This document shows positions 33,914 to 44,560 of a stretch of 64,000 bases of DNA, in pieces (within the stretch, counting starts at the first letter, position 1; every line of letters begins with the position of its first letter). The DNA comes from Whalleya microplaca. Lineage: Eukaryota; Ascomycota; Sordariomycetes; Xylariales; Xylariaceae. The DNA lies in contig MU385729.1 in the NCBI GenBank assembly GCA_022497155.1, forward strand, positions 620,001 through 684,000, read 5' to 3'. The notes under the pieces are model-generated. The model was given only the letters and a program-made list of their open reading frames with translations, did not search any database and was not told the DNA's origin. The position numbers were made by a program, and so were the translations under genes.

Positions 33914-35706
33914 GTTATAAGCCCGGTTGCCGCTTAAGCTACTAATTATACTATCCACCTAATAACTAATAACGCGCAGCTCTTTTAGCTCTCGTCCGAT
34001 CTTTTCGATTTTTTCGATCTTTTGATTCTATTCCCAAATTACCTAATTCCTCCAAAATCGCCTAAAATCTTTTAGCCATAAAACCATCTACTATTAACGA
34101 TTTTAACGCTTCTATACCTACTAACGTTAAGCTTACTTGCTTTAATGATTAGACCGATTGGTTTATTTAATTACGTACCTACGCTCGCTAGCGTGGCTTA
34201 TGGGATTAAATCGATCCCGATACCCCTAATAGCAGCTATTATCCGCCGTCGGGAGTTTTACAAGCCCTTACGCTCGAGTTAGTTAATCTAGTTAAGATTA
34301 CCTATCGTTAATAAGAATACAAAAATCAGGTTATTATATAAAGGGAATTTAATAAAGGTATACGGGGTATTAAGCTAAAACTTTTAATAATTTTTATACG
34401 TAAGAATTTTAAAGCCAGATACGATAACGAGCGTAAGAATTACCTAATAAAATTAACCGAGTAGTCCTCGATCTCGTCCCGATATACAGCTATCTGGAAT
34501 TAGATTTTAGCTACCGTTACCTCGAAGCTCCTTTTAATAGCCCTCCTTAAGCTAGACCTTCTCTAGAATAAAAAGCCTATAATTTAAAAAATCTTATATG
34601 CCCTAAAAAATTAGCTAGCCCCGTTAGATTAAAATATCCTAAACGCCGTACGCGTTAGGTATTTTCGAACACTTTAATCGGCGCGGCTAAGCTCGATACG
34701 GCCTAAAACCTGGCTTAATAACTGGAGGGAGGCTTATATTAAAGTTAAGGCTTATAATATTCCTAAGATTTAGGGGTAACTGGCTATACGGAATTTCCTA
34801 AGCTCGTTTTAAAAGCTTTTATCAGACTGGGCTAATTAGTAGCTTATAAAATTGGCGCGTTATAAGGCCCTAGGGATCCCCGAAATATCCCTAAAGCAGT
34901 ACGGAAAATAGTTCGGTATAATCTTTCGGCAAAAAAGCCTGATCGATAATGAGAATTAAATATTTATAACGTTCGGCGGCATAAGAAGCTAATTTAGGAG
35001 CTTTTATTATTCCTATATATCTAATTAGTTACATACTTACGAATAGCCTCCAGAAAGCTACAGGAGGCTTTTATATATCGTTAAGGGCACTACCTTCTCG
35101 AAACTTTCTAATCCCCTTAATATAATACGATACTTTATTATTAAAAGGAGGCTTAATATACCTTAATAGACAGAGTTAAAAACAAAGCTCTCTCAAGGGA
35201 ATCAGGGGAATTAGAAGGATTTTAAGATTCCTGACAAATTTATGGGCTAATAGTAATACTGCTAGGGCGGTAAGCGCAAGGCTGGCAAGGCTAAGCTCCC
35301 TGTTAACCTGCTAAGCAATTTTCCTTTTTATATAATCGATTAGTATATCGTAACCTAACGGCTGGATATATAGTTAAAGTGCTATCGTTATATACCCTAG
35401 AGATCCCCTAAATAACGATCTATAAAGGGGACCCCCTAGGGAGCCTTATAAGTGCCTCTTACGCATTCCTAAAGTCCGACCTCTTTAGGAACTACTGAGA
35501 GAGCCTGGGCTTTTGTTTTTTCGATCAGTAGCTTTATAAATGCCTCTTACGCATTCTAAAGGTCAGGCACCTTCTAGAAACTACTGAAAAAGCCAGGGCA
35601 TTTTATTATTATTCAGAGCTTAATCTTGGCAGCCTCGGGAGTGGGGAGAGCCTGGAGGAATAGGCCTTCAGAATACCCTCAGGTCATCCTAAACCCCTAG
35701 GGGGTA

Positions 35707-35922
35707 TATCACAGAGCCAGGCTCAGAGGTTGTTATAGGGGCTATTATAGGGGTCCACACGGATCAACAGTTAAGCCGATCCGAGGCTCCATTAGGGTAT
35801 AATTAGGTACCCTAGGCCTCCTCACACACAACTGGTTTTTCCTCCTCCTTAAAGCTTACAATAGTCAATTCAAGACCTCCTATTTAGAGCTGCGCGCTGT
35901 CCCTTTAGTTGTAAGTGTGACA
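35707..35922 (+). repeat. 3' LTR (family A)
   Basis: 216 bp. It starts TATCACAGAG (TG changed to TA) and ends GTGTGACA, followed by the AGATC target duplication. Confidence 0.93.
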
Positions 35923-36117
35923 AGATCTGTATTGTGACCCGCCCCACTTTGAATTATATGATTGCTCATTGTGGATACAGGAAATTGGTATGGTAGGCCT
36001 TATTGTGATCCTATGTATATTGCGTTATTGTTAGGTCTTTCCAGAGTTGCAACCACAACACCACTTTCTATTTCACCCCTCCACTCCCTGGAATACAAAA
36101 ACGCACACCAACCCATC

Positions 36118-36916
36118 ATGCCATCTTTGGTACAAGCAACCACCACCATGGCATCATCTAGTCTACGAGACGCAGGCGAGTCCGACCTCAGCCTTTTGAA
36201 GTCGGGCTTGTTTAGCGACGTCCTTGTCAAATGCGATGGGCGTGAATGGAACTTGCATAAGGCCATTCTCTGTTCACGATCACAGTGGTTCAGGGCCGCC
36301 CTCACCAACGGCTTTCAGGTATTAAAACATGCTATTAGCTACCTTGACAAGAAGGCTGATTTCACTGAGCAGGAGTCTATGACTGGCGTCATCACCCTGG
36401 AAGAACAAGATGCCGAAGTGGTCGATTGGCTAATTTACTACATATACAAAGAAGGTAAATCACGGGATGTTCACTACGCGTCTTCTATTGTCACACGAGG
36501 CATGACTTTCTAACAATCTTCGTTTCTCCCTAGAGTTCCCTCGTGTTATTACCGGCAACCATAACACAATCTTCACGCATCTCACCTGTCTGTACAAGGC
36601 TGCCGATTTCTTCCAACTGGATAGAGCACAAAGGTTGTGTATCGACATGCTCAAGGTAGAGCTTCATGGCACCAACTTTATAACTATATTATCCGACCGG
36701 GAGGGTAGCCGTGGACTTATGCCTTTTGACCTCATTAGTGAGGAAAAAGTTGAAGACATGTATCAGGCAATCACGTTGTCTATGCATGTGCCGAAAGGAG
36801 AGAAGCTCAGGGACGTGTATGTCCGATGGCTTCGCTCAGAAAACTCCGTGCCAGCACGAGACCCGAAGGTATTGCACCGCCTTGGAAGCATTCCAGGCTT
36901 CCAAGTGACATCATGA
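36118..36916 (+). CDS. BTB/POZ domain protein
   Basis: Model: join of 36118-36318, 36373-36454 and 36534-36916 (introns 54 and 79 nt), 221 residues. The BTB/POZ fold begins at about residue 26: SGLFSDVLVKCDGREWNLHKAILCS..S.WF..AL, then GVITLEEQDAEVVDWLIYYIY, matching the B1-A1-A2 and A3 elements of fungal BTB proteins. The C-terminal ~120 residues are helical (HLTCLYKAADFFQLDRAQRLCIDML), as usual in this group. Intron 1 is a multiple of three and contains no stop, so an unspliced read-through form of 18 extra residues is possible; the GCTGAT branch site and the family pattern favour splicing. A second ATG at 36148 has a better context (CACCATGG). Such proteins often act as Cullin-3 adaptors; no target is known here. 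Confidence 0.88.
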
Positions 36917-38459
36917 GAGTGATGAGCAGCTAGAGCCGTGCAGAAATTGTTTCTTGCAGAAACCCTTGCTCACCTGGTCATGGTTACTGGAGCACTACCT
37001 GAATGATACATACGAGTGGTAAATGGATATGCAATGTGTGCCAGGAGAAGCATTAGCTAGGTTTAGGTAGATATCATGCCTAATGCAATCACAATAACAT
37101 AATCAGCACGCCACCACTCCCTATATATAGTAGCATCACACGCGTGACACCTAGGAAAGCAACATCACTCTTGCCCATTACATAAAGCTTCGTACTAGGG
37201 GCCCTCGGACCTTGGTATCATTTCTCTCGTGTACAAATGCTGAAACACCATGAGAAGTCTCCACCTTTCATGGAACAAAGTAACGAGGAATATAAGGACT
37301 TGGTTGGTGCGTGGCGAAGCTAGAGGGACCTGTTTACATATGTAGGCCAGTATTCAGCCCTATATGCGTATCTTAATGTGGCATTCTAAGGTCTAATTGA
37401 GCGACGCTAATGGGGAGCTATCATGTGTCACCGGATTTTATTTCTTATTGATCTAAGTAAGTTTTTCATGTGAAAAAACAAACAGTTGCATTTCCCATCT
37501 TCTTTATCCTGTGGCACATTTTGATAAAATACAGGGGTATTAGTAGGCTCATTAAGGTCAGGTAATAAACTGTATATATATTCATGTGATAGGTTTAGTT
37601 TATCCAATATCTCACCATTTCAACCACATGACATACTTCAATGGGATGTTGAGTATAAATGCTGATCTTTGTATTTGCATGACATAATGCTTACAGAATC
37701 CTGTGAGTATATACCTGCCTTTAATCTAAAGTTTCCCTAGGAGTAATATGAGCATGATGCCTGGAAGCGTATTTATGGAGTAAAGTTTCAGCCTGACTAT
37801 ATTCATAGCCGAATCGAATTAATAGGCCATGACTATACAATCTTCCCTCGAATCCAAAATACTCATCCTTGGAGACGAGATCTGGTGAGGTAAACCTGTG
37901 AAAGGAGGCGTACCAATTAGTTCTTAGCAGTTTGAAGATAGTAGCATATGTCGTTAGCTAGCTATCAGCTTGGCATGAGGAAATATAAGGAAATCTTCAC
38001 CAAAACCGCCATACATGACTGTGAATAGCTTTAAAATGCTCCATGCGAACTGGGCTAATATGTACGGATAAGTGCAGATCCTATCAGTGCTCGTACATCT
38101 CGCAACAACTATGTGTGTTCTGTTTAAGGTCTCTTTTCAAAGTTTCAATTTCCGTCATTTCGATTGAAACCAGACAGTTATACTTTAATTCACAGTTTGC
38201 ATAGAAGCAAAAGAAAACATAGATCCTAATTACCTTAAGTTAAGTTAAGTCATAACATCTTGTTGACAACGCTGACATGGGGGTGATACACCACAATACG
38301 TACCTATGCAGAAGCTGCCAAGAGACTTGGGGTCACACCACATGTATATCCGTGTCCCAAGCGGACTAGTATAAGCTTAATATCAACTACGCTTAATGAG
38401 TCCCGAGGACCGGGCGGGGAAGTCTCTCCAAACATCCAGCAATTAATTGTATCCCAACC
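36917..38459. other. Intergenic, no gene supported
   Basis: 1.5 kb, A+T-rich, with very short frames only. Nothing recognisable was seen on either strand. Confidence 0.55.
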
Positions 38460-39239
38460 ATGCCACAACAATATCTATCCACGTACAAAGTCGAGCCCGC
38501 CAGCGACTCCGACATCCCCGACCTTGTCGCGCTCTGGATATCCGCCTTCGACAGCGCCTTCATTCGGCGCATTTTCCCGGACACAGCCGACGGACGGACG
38601 TGGCTCACGCGCGCCTTCGTCAAAAATCTCGGGCCCCGCGCGCCGTGCGAGCCGGAGACCAAAGTCATGCTTGTGCGCGACGCCGAGGGTACCTTAGCGC
38701 CCCACTTTCTACGTTCGCACGTTCCTAGGTTGCGCTACTAATGATACTCAACGTTACAGGACTTCCCGTCGCCATGGCCGTCTACCGTATCGTACAGCCG
38801 GGCTGCGACCCATCGAGGCGGTCATGGAGGGCGCGGTGGCCGGTGTTTGATGACCTCCCGGGATTACGGGAGGATGTGCTAGCGGACTTCTTTGATCCGA
38901 TGGAGAGGACGCAGACGCATCTCCTTGGCAGTCGCGGTCATATGCGTAAGTTTTCGCCACTAGCACATATGTTGCTGGTTCATGAGTTACTTAGTACGCG
39001 CAGATCTCGAAGCGTTGGGGACGATGGAGGCGCATAGGAAAAGGGGTTACGGGAACGCACTAATTAAGTGGGGAAATGACCTTGCGGACGAGCTGGGTGT
39101 TGAGTGCTATCTCGATGCTAGCCCGGCTGGACGGCCGGTGTACGAGGCAAATGGATATATAGGACAGGATGTGTCCGCTGTTGTGGGCAAGGGAGCTGGC
39201 GCGTCAATGGTACGGTCTACGAAGGTGAAGGGATCGTAG
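38460..39239 (+). CDS. GNAT-family N-acetyltransferase
   Basis: Model: join of 38460-38688, 38760-38945 and 39004-39239 (introns 71 and 58 nt), 216 residues. Each junction restores the GNAT pattern: an N-terminal PASDSDIPDLVALWISAFDS...FP helix pair, a GLPVAMAVYRIV strand, then HMHLEALGTMEAHRKRGYGNALIKWG, the acetyl-CoA pyrophosphate-binding motif A (RxxGxG = RKRGYG), and CYLDASPAGRPVYEANGY, the typical motif B ending. It is similar in layout to the many small fungal acetyltransferases of unknown acceptor. It ends 168 bp from the convergent Clr5-ankyrin gene. Confidence 0.88.
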
Positions 39240-39407
39240 TTGATTCAAATTTTGCTCTGACTACATCATGACCCCTTTTCTTTCCATGACAACTATTGAG
39301 TGCACAGGAAGATATCTAGTCTCTAGAGATAATCAAACTCAGATCCCCAGTTAGATTCCGACTCGAAGTTTTTCAAGGTCGCAGCCCTCTGGTCTCCGCT
39401 TCAACTA

Positions 39408-42400
39408 TTATCGGTATGGATCTTGGCTAAATCTTAAGACATAATCTAAGTCCATATCAGATGCCGGGTCAAATAACCCAGACAACTGAGAGATCAAATC
39501 CCTACAGGCAAAATGCCTGTTCTTTTCAGCAAGCTTCATCGCTAGGTAACAATGTCTGGGCTCAAAGCCAGTCTCGCAGTTCTCCAGATAGATAGAAGAA
39601 TTCTCTTTCGCTTTCCAAAGGTACTCGATCATATGCAATCGGCCGTGCTCCGCAGCCCCTTCGATAGGCCATCGACCATTTACTTTCGAAGGTGGTGTAT
39701 GTAGCAATGCTCCGCGGCTTAGAAGTTCGGCTGCTATATTGCAATTGCCGCTGATGGCAGCAAATTGAAGGGCTGTACCGCCGCTGCGAATCGATGGTCC
39801 CGCATTGACGTCTACTTCGAACTCGAGAAGTAGCTTGACGATTTCAAGGCTGCCAACCTCTGCTGCGTGCTGCAATGGACTTCGCTTCACGCCCAAAACT
39901 GGGGCTACGTCGACGCTCGCTCCGCGTTCTATCAGAAAGTGAACAAGGTCCTTGTTTCTTGTCCTGATCGCCTGTAACAATGCACTTCCTTGGGAGATAA
40001 AGATATAATCATTATCTGATACAATATTGCTCACATTGCAGCCAGCATCTAGAAGGCTCCTCACAATCATGAATTTGGGATCGTTGCCTCTTCCACATTC
40101 CGAAATCGCTTTTCCGAGTGGGGTTTGGCAGCGTCCTACATCTTCTATGTCTATGATCCCAGAAGACAGAAGCATATCCACAGACTCGATGTTGTCGGCG
40201 CCACCTGAAATTGCCTTGCGTAATGCCTTCGTCATAAATCCTCTGGTTGGAGTCCTTTTGGGCTGACCTATGTATTGTAGTAGTTGCCGTAGGATAATTG
40301 GATGACTAGCTGCTTCACCAACTATAGCCCTTGAGGCATTAGCACCTCTTTCTAGGAGATATTGAAGCATAACGACGTCATCTCCGTTTATTGCAACTTC
40401 CATGCAGTTCTGCAGATCATTTTCTGACGCTGGAATTTGTTCTAGAAGGAAACTGAACATTTCGTAGTCATGTGTCTTGAGAATGCCCGCAAGTAAATCG
40501 TCAGGATAACGACCGAAGGTGGTTGCCAGATCTCTGAGTAACTCCTTATCACCCCATTGGATAGCTTCCCTGAATGCCGATTCGGCACCAATCCTTCGGC
40601 TGATATCGGCATTCAAGATTGCATAGACAAGCTGCCGATGCCTTCGTCTCATAGCTATGGTTAATACGTCATCGCCGCCGCCGGCGTAGTCCGAGTGGTC
40701 GTTGGGATAGTTGACATTCGCTCCTGCATCGAGTAATTCGAAAGCTATTTCATCGTGGTGGTAATGAATCGCATACAATAATGCAAACCTCATGTCTTTT
40801 CTGTCTGCCGATGGACAACGAGACAAGACTTTTCTTGTGTAGCCGATCTGTCCAGTCTTAGCAGTCGCGGCCAGTACAGATTTGAACTGGCCTTGTTGGC
40901 CGAGAAAATTCCACGCACCCGCCTCCTCAAGCCGGTGAACAAGGGGTATGTTCCCTGCCAGAATTGCTTCAGCCAATGGACAAGTGAACTCAACTAGTTC
41001 AGGATACCATGTTTTGCGGAAGTTTTCATAGCAGGGTGCATTGAGATCTGGTTCACATGATAAAATTGAATCGACCCAATCGCTCCTGCCGTGCCTGATT
41101 GCAACGCACAACTGGAAGTTCATGTCTTTGATAGCATTGCAACGGGGGAGTAAAAGGTCAACACAGCGGTGAAACCCCCTGCATGCGGCGTTCATAAAAG
41201 CCCGATCCATAACTTCTGAGTACTGATCCCAACACTCCCCACAATCCGTCTGTTCACAGGCTTGAACAATATGACCAATAGCTTCTGCAGCCTGACAGTC
41301 CTCACATTCACGTGTTATCATGTGGAGCTTAGATATGAGATACCGGTGTTTTGTGGCGGGCGTTTTGGAGTCGCGTAGGGACAAGGCTTCTGCTGTCCAG
41401 TCTGTCCGTTCATAGGGGCGCATCCAATCAGATGGATCTTCTTCAGGCAGGTCGGCGCCAGCTTCCGGAAGAATGTTCGCAATTTTCAAGTTTGACCTAC
41501 GGATTACGTGACATATTTGAAGCTCTGCTCCGCGTCCACCAGAATGTATTTCGCTTTTCACATCAATAAGGCCCGTGGCCAGTGCTTGGCCGATGATACC
41601 GTCCTCCCGTGCTGCCATTGCCGCTCGAAAGAGGGATTCTGCAAACGCTTTTGCGCCATGACTCCTGTTTGTTACGAGAAATTGAGTGAATATCCTGCCC
41701 ACGTTCCACATTTGGGCAAGGAATACAACAATTCTTCCTATGGGTAAGCGTTCCAGACCAGCAAACCCGTTACACATCGAGAAAACAAGAAGTTGGAAGA
41801 AATTTGCTTCGAGAGTCTCAGTTGCTAACATCATGGTTTGGTGCGCATTGCGATTGATTGCCTGAAAGTCGGGATCAGGTAGCAAAGTACTGAAAGCTCG
41901 CAACGTGGACTCAATATTTAAGGACTTCACGGGGATTGGCAAAAATGCTAGGAACTTTCCGACTGTTGTATCGGTCGCTAACATGGCGGCCCGCTTAGTA
42001 TACCAATGAAAGACTCGACGATCTGACCTACAATTCTTCAACCCAGATTCATCCTCGAAACGTTTGAATGACAAGTTTTCGAGCCACCTTGATGGATTGG
42101 ACTCGACTGATATTTTGGACCATGCTGGTGGAAGGGGGTCCTGCAATTCTTCCATCCATCGGGGCGTTGAGACACTGACGGAGCCCCATATTTCATCAGG
42201 CGAAGTATCCATTGGCAATGAGCATTCTCTCCAATCCATAGTGACAGGCCAGTTGAACCCAGAAGAGGGCTGTTGGCTCGCTGATCCGATGCCATTGTCA
42301 GGAGTATGGCCAGCAACGCGTTCTTGGAGACCGCCGTTGCTGTGATAGTGTGTACTTGGTACTAGGACTTGGAACTGAGGAGAATCGATTGAGTTGAATT

Positions 42401-42930
42401 GAGACATGTAAGATATTGATGTAGACGTTGTAGCATTTGTTTGCCGAGACTGTAAGGCATCATGTTGTTGAGTAGCGATGATCACTTTGGCGATTTCAGT
42501 ACTTGTCGGTTTAGGACTCAGGCCTCGTCGTTTCAGACAAGAAGATTTGCTTTTGCAGTGCCGTCGAGCCCGCTTGATTCTCTTCTCGGAAGCAAGATGA
42601 CCCATTATTGAAATCTTGCCCTGGGAGTCATGAGGGAGGCCGCTGACTTCGTTGAAGAGGTGTTTCCACTCAGAGACTCTAAGATTCTTGCGGACTTTCC
42701 ATTTTCTAAACTGTGCCTCATACTGCGAGATACTTTTAAGGCTATTTATCAGCCAATGAGTAACCAGGATCTTGTTTTGCCTCTTACGTCGCGTTAAGGC
42801 CGCGAGACTTCATTCTCTCGGCTAGATCCCTTATCGTGAGATCCTCACGTAAAAAAAAGTCCAAGATTGCATCCTTGTGGAGGGACCACTCGCTTTGAGG
42901 GATCGGCTCTGTCCGAATTCGAGAGGCCAT
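39408..42930 (-). CDS. Clr5-domain ankyrin-repeat protein
   Basis: Model: join of 42930-42788 and 42732-39408, one 55-nt intron (GTAAGAG donor, GGCTGATAA branch, TTAAAAG acceptor), 1155 residues. Splicing joins two halves of an N-terminal Clr5 domain (about residues 10-70): PQSEWSLHKDAILDFFLREDLTIRDLAERMKSRG then ATISQYEAQFRKWKVRKN. Clr5 domains are found at the N-terminus of many Pezizomycotina proteins and were named after a fission yeast silencing factor. A Lys/Arg-rich linker (RIKRARRHCKSKSSC) may be a nuclear signal. From about residue 560 to 1110 runs an array of degenerate ankyrin repeats (clear ones near the C-terminus: RSPLQHAAEVGSLEIVKLLL, GTALQFAAISGNCNIAAELL). Without the first exon the Clr5 half is missed. 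Cellular role unknown. Confidence 0.88.
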
Positions 42931-44257
42931 GACGAAAGAACGGAGAATCGAGCTGTGGTAGGGAGGTATATGGCCATTCCCTCAAGGAAATCGGAATTGT
43001 ACGTGTAATCGAAAAGTCTTGGTCAATGTAGAATTTCAGCTCAACGATCAAATGAACGTCAAGAGCTGCTCAATAGCAAGATAATGACCTGCAAAATAGT
43101 TTTTGCATCAGTTGAAGAACGGCAAGGAAGAAAAAACACTCGTGCGCGGTGACCCTGCATACTTGAATATATATTGTGCTAGGAGACCATGAAATACAAT
43201 GCGCATCGAGCGGGGAAGCTACAAGCAGGAACAACCTGACAACTCTATACTCGCTGGCCAAGTTCACCGAGATTACAAGTCCATGCGAAGTAGTTTTTCT
43301 ATTGTCACAGCCAACCGCGCCAAGAATAAAGCTAGGTGCCGATTTGCTATAAGCCAGCAACATGTATACAACCTGGGAGCAGGGTTTGTATGCAGGTTCT
43401 GTCTTCAGGCTTTGTTCATACGTGTTGACACCTAAGCTTATCTCCGACAGCCTCTTCCGGCTTTGGCTCTTGATAAGTACCAACGTTTCATAGTATTTCA
43501 TTGGACTCGGAATCTGTACCCTGGTTAGGGTGCGCGCCACGCCACCGGCATCGTCATAAGACCACCATGAAAGTTGGAGGGCGGCTAGGGCTTTCTATAG
43601 GCCAAGACCTGCATACAGCACCAACAATGCACATCATTCCCTGAGACAGTTAAATGAATTACTGGGGGGCTTCGTAACGTATCGCTAACAGAGAGCGGCA
43701 AGAGGCAGCTCCACATAGAGGCCACAACCTGATGGGACTACAACAGGGCTACGATGGTCAGGAACATAAGGCCCGGACTTGTGGTAACTCGGTACCTTAC
43801 GCCTCAGATGCATGTCTAGCCAATTGAATCACACCTTTCAGCTGCCTGGTTATTGCAGGCTGAGTCACATTCTGGCGACACTCAGTTGCGAGGTAGCACA
43901 CGTTTCTGATGATCAGGGTTTGTCCAACTCACGATGCGCCTCTAACTACAGACAACTCTGAGGCCAAATGCTGAATAGACTTACCGACGGGCTCAGGCTC
44001 TGTCCTCACGGTAAAGCGCAGGGTTTGGCAGGTGGGAGGAAACAATTGGGAGGGTTTGGTTGTGACCACCTTGTCGATGAATGATTATGGACTTCTATAT
44101 ATTTGGCAGAGAACGTCGCTCTAGATAGTATGGAACAACTCACCGATTCTTCATCAATCGGATTGAAGTTATATTGCGAACTCAGAATACTCAATAAAAT
44201 CTCAATAAAATCTCCATATTCAAGACCTACGCCCTTCCCTGAACGAGTATCATAAAC
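42931..44257. other. Divergent intergenic region
   Basis: 1.3 kb between the Clr5-ankyrin gene (-) and the small gene at 44258 (+). The frame 43070-43540 (-) has no motif and no splice partners and is not called. Confidence 0.5.
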
Positions 44258-44560
44258 ATGTCGCCCTCTGAGAACTCAACTGCCTACTGCCAGGCACCAG
44301 GAGGAAATACCAGGTACGAATGGTTTTCGTAGTCTCGAACTAATAGGGGCTGAATTATAACCTTTTTCATTAGCCAACCCGCAAGCCAGCAGTCTGCTAT
44401 GATGCAAGAGTATCTTCGCTCCAATGAGTCCGGTACCGTGTGGTATACCCACGCGACCTCGTCCACAAAAGCAGAGGACTGGGAGAAGCACTATGAAGGC
44501 CGTGCCAAGAATGCAATTCAGGAGTATGATAATGTCGCGAAAGCTGAAGAGAAGAAGTGA
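44258..44560 (+). CDS. Small two-exon hydrophilic protein, 80 residues
   Basis: Model: join of 44258-44313 and 44374-44560, one 60-nt intron with GTACGA donor, a GGCTGAATT branch-like site and TTCATTAG acceptor. The spliced protein begins MSPSENSTAYCQAPGGNT and ends AIQEYDNVAKAEEKK. It has no signal peptide or membrane segment. The N-terminal half is Ser/Gln/Asn-rich, and the C-terminal half is a charged helix (about 50-80) with a central WYTHATSS.KAEDWEKHY stretch. I do not recognise a family. Evidence that it is real: a clean short intron, an open frame across the junction, a compositionally normal protein, and a plausible stop. It lies in a wide spacer between the Clr5-ankyrin and Hsp70-like genes. 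Confidence 0.65.

Larger units (their letters stand above)
33693..35927 (+). mobile_element. Gag-only LTR retrotransposon, RIP-decayed, 5-bp target duplication AGATC
   Basis: Two 216-bp LTRs (33698-33913 and 35707-35922) bound a 1793-bp interior, and AGATC flanks the element at 33693-33697 and 35923-35927. The LTRs run TG/TA...CA and differ only by transitions. The interior, read on +, is a gag-like protein full of TAA/TAG stops. One block reads DWFI.LRTYARSRGLWD.IDPD, as in Ty1/copia-type fungal Gag, and a possible decayed zinc knuckle lies near 35260-35310. No protease, integrase or reverse transcriptase remnant fits in the space, so this is a non-autonomous or internally deleted copy. The 3' LTR ends 195 bp before the start codon of the BTB gene. 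The copia assignment is tentative. Confidence 0.9.

Noticed and set aside
43070..43540. 156-codon frame on -
   Set aside because: No recognisable domain and no exon partners. A short tRNA-like phrase near 43500 was examined, but its T-arm does not pair.
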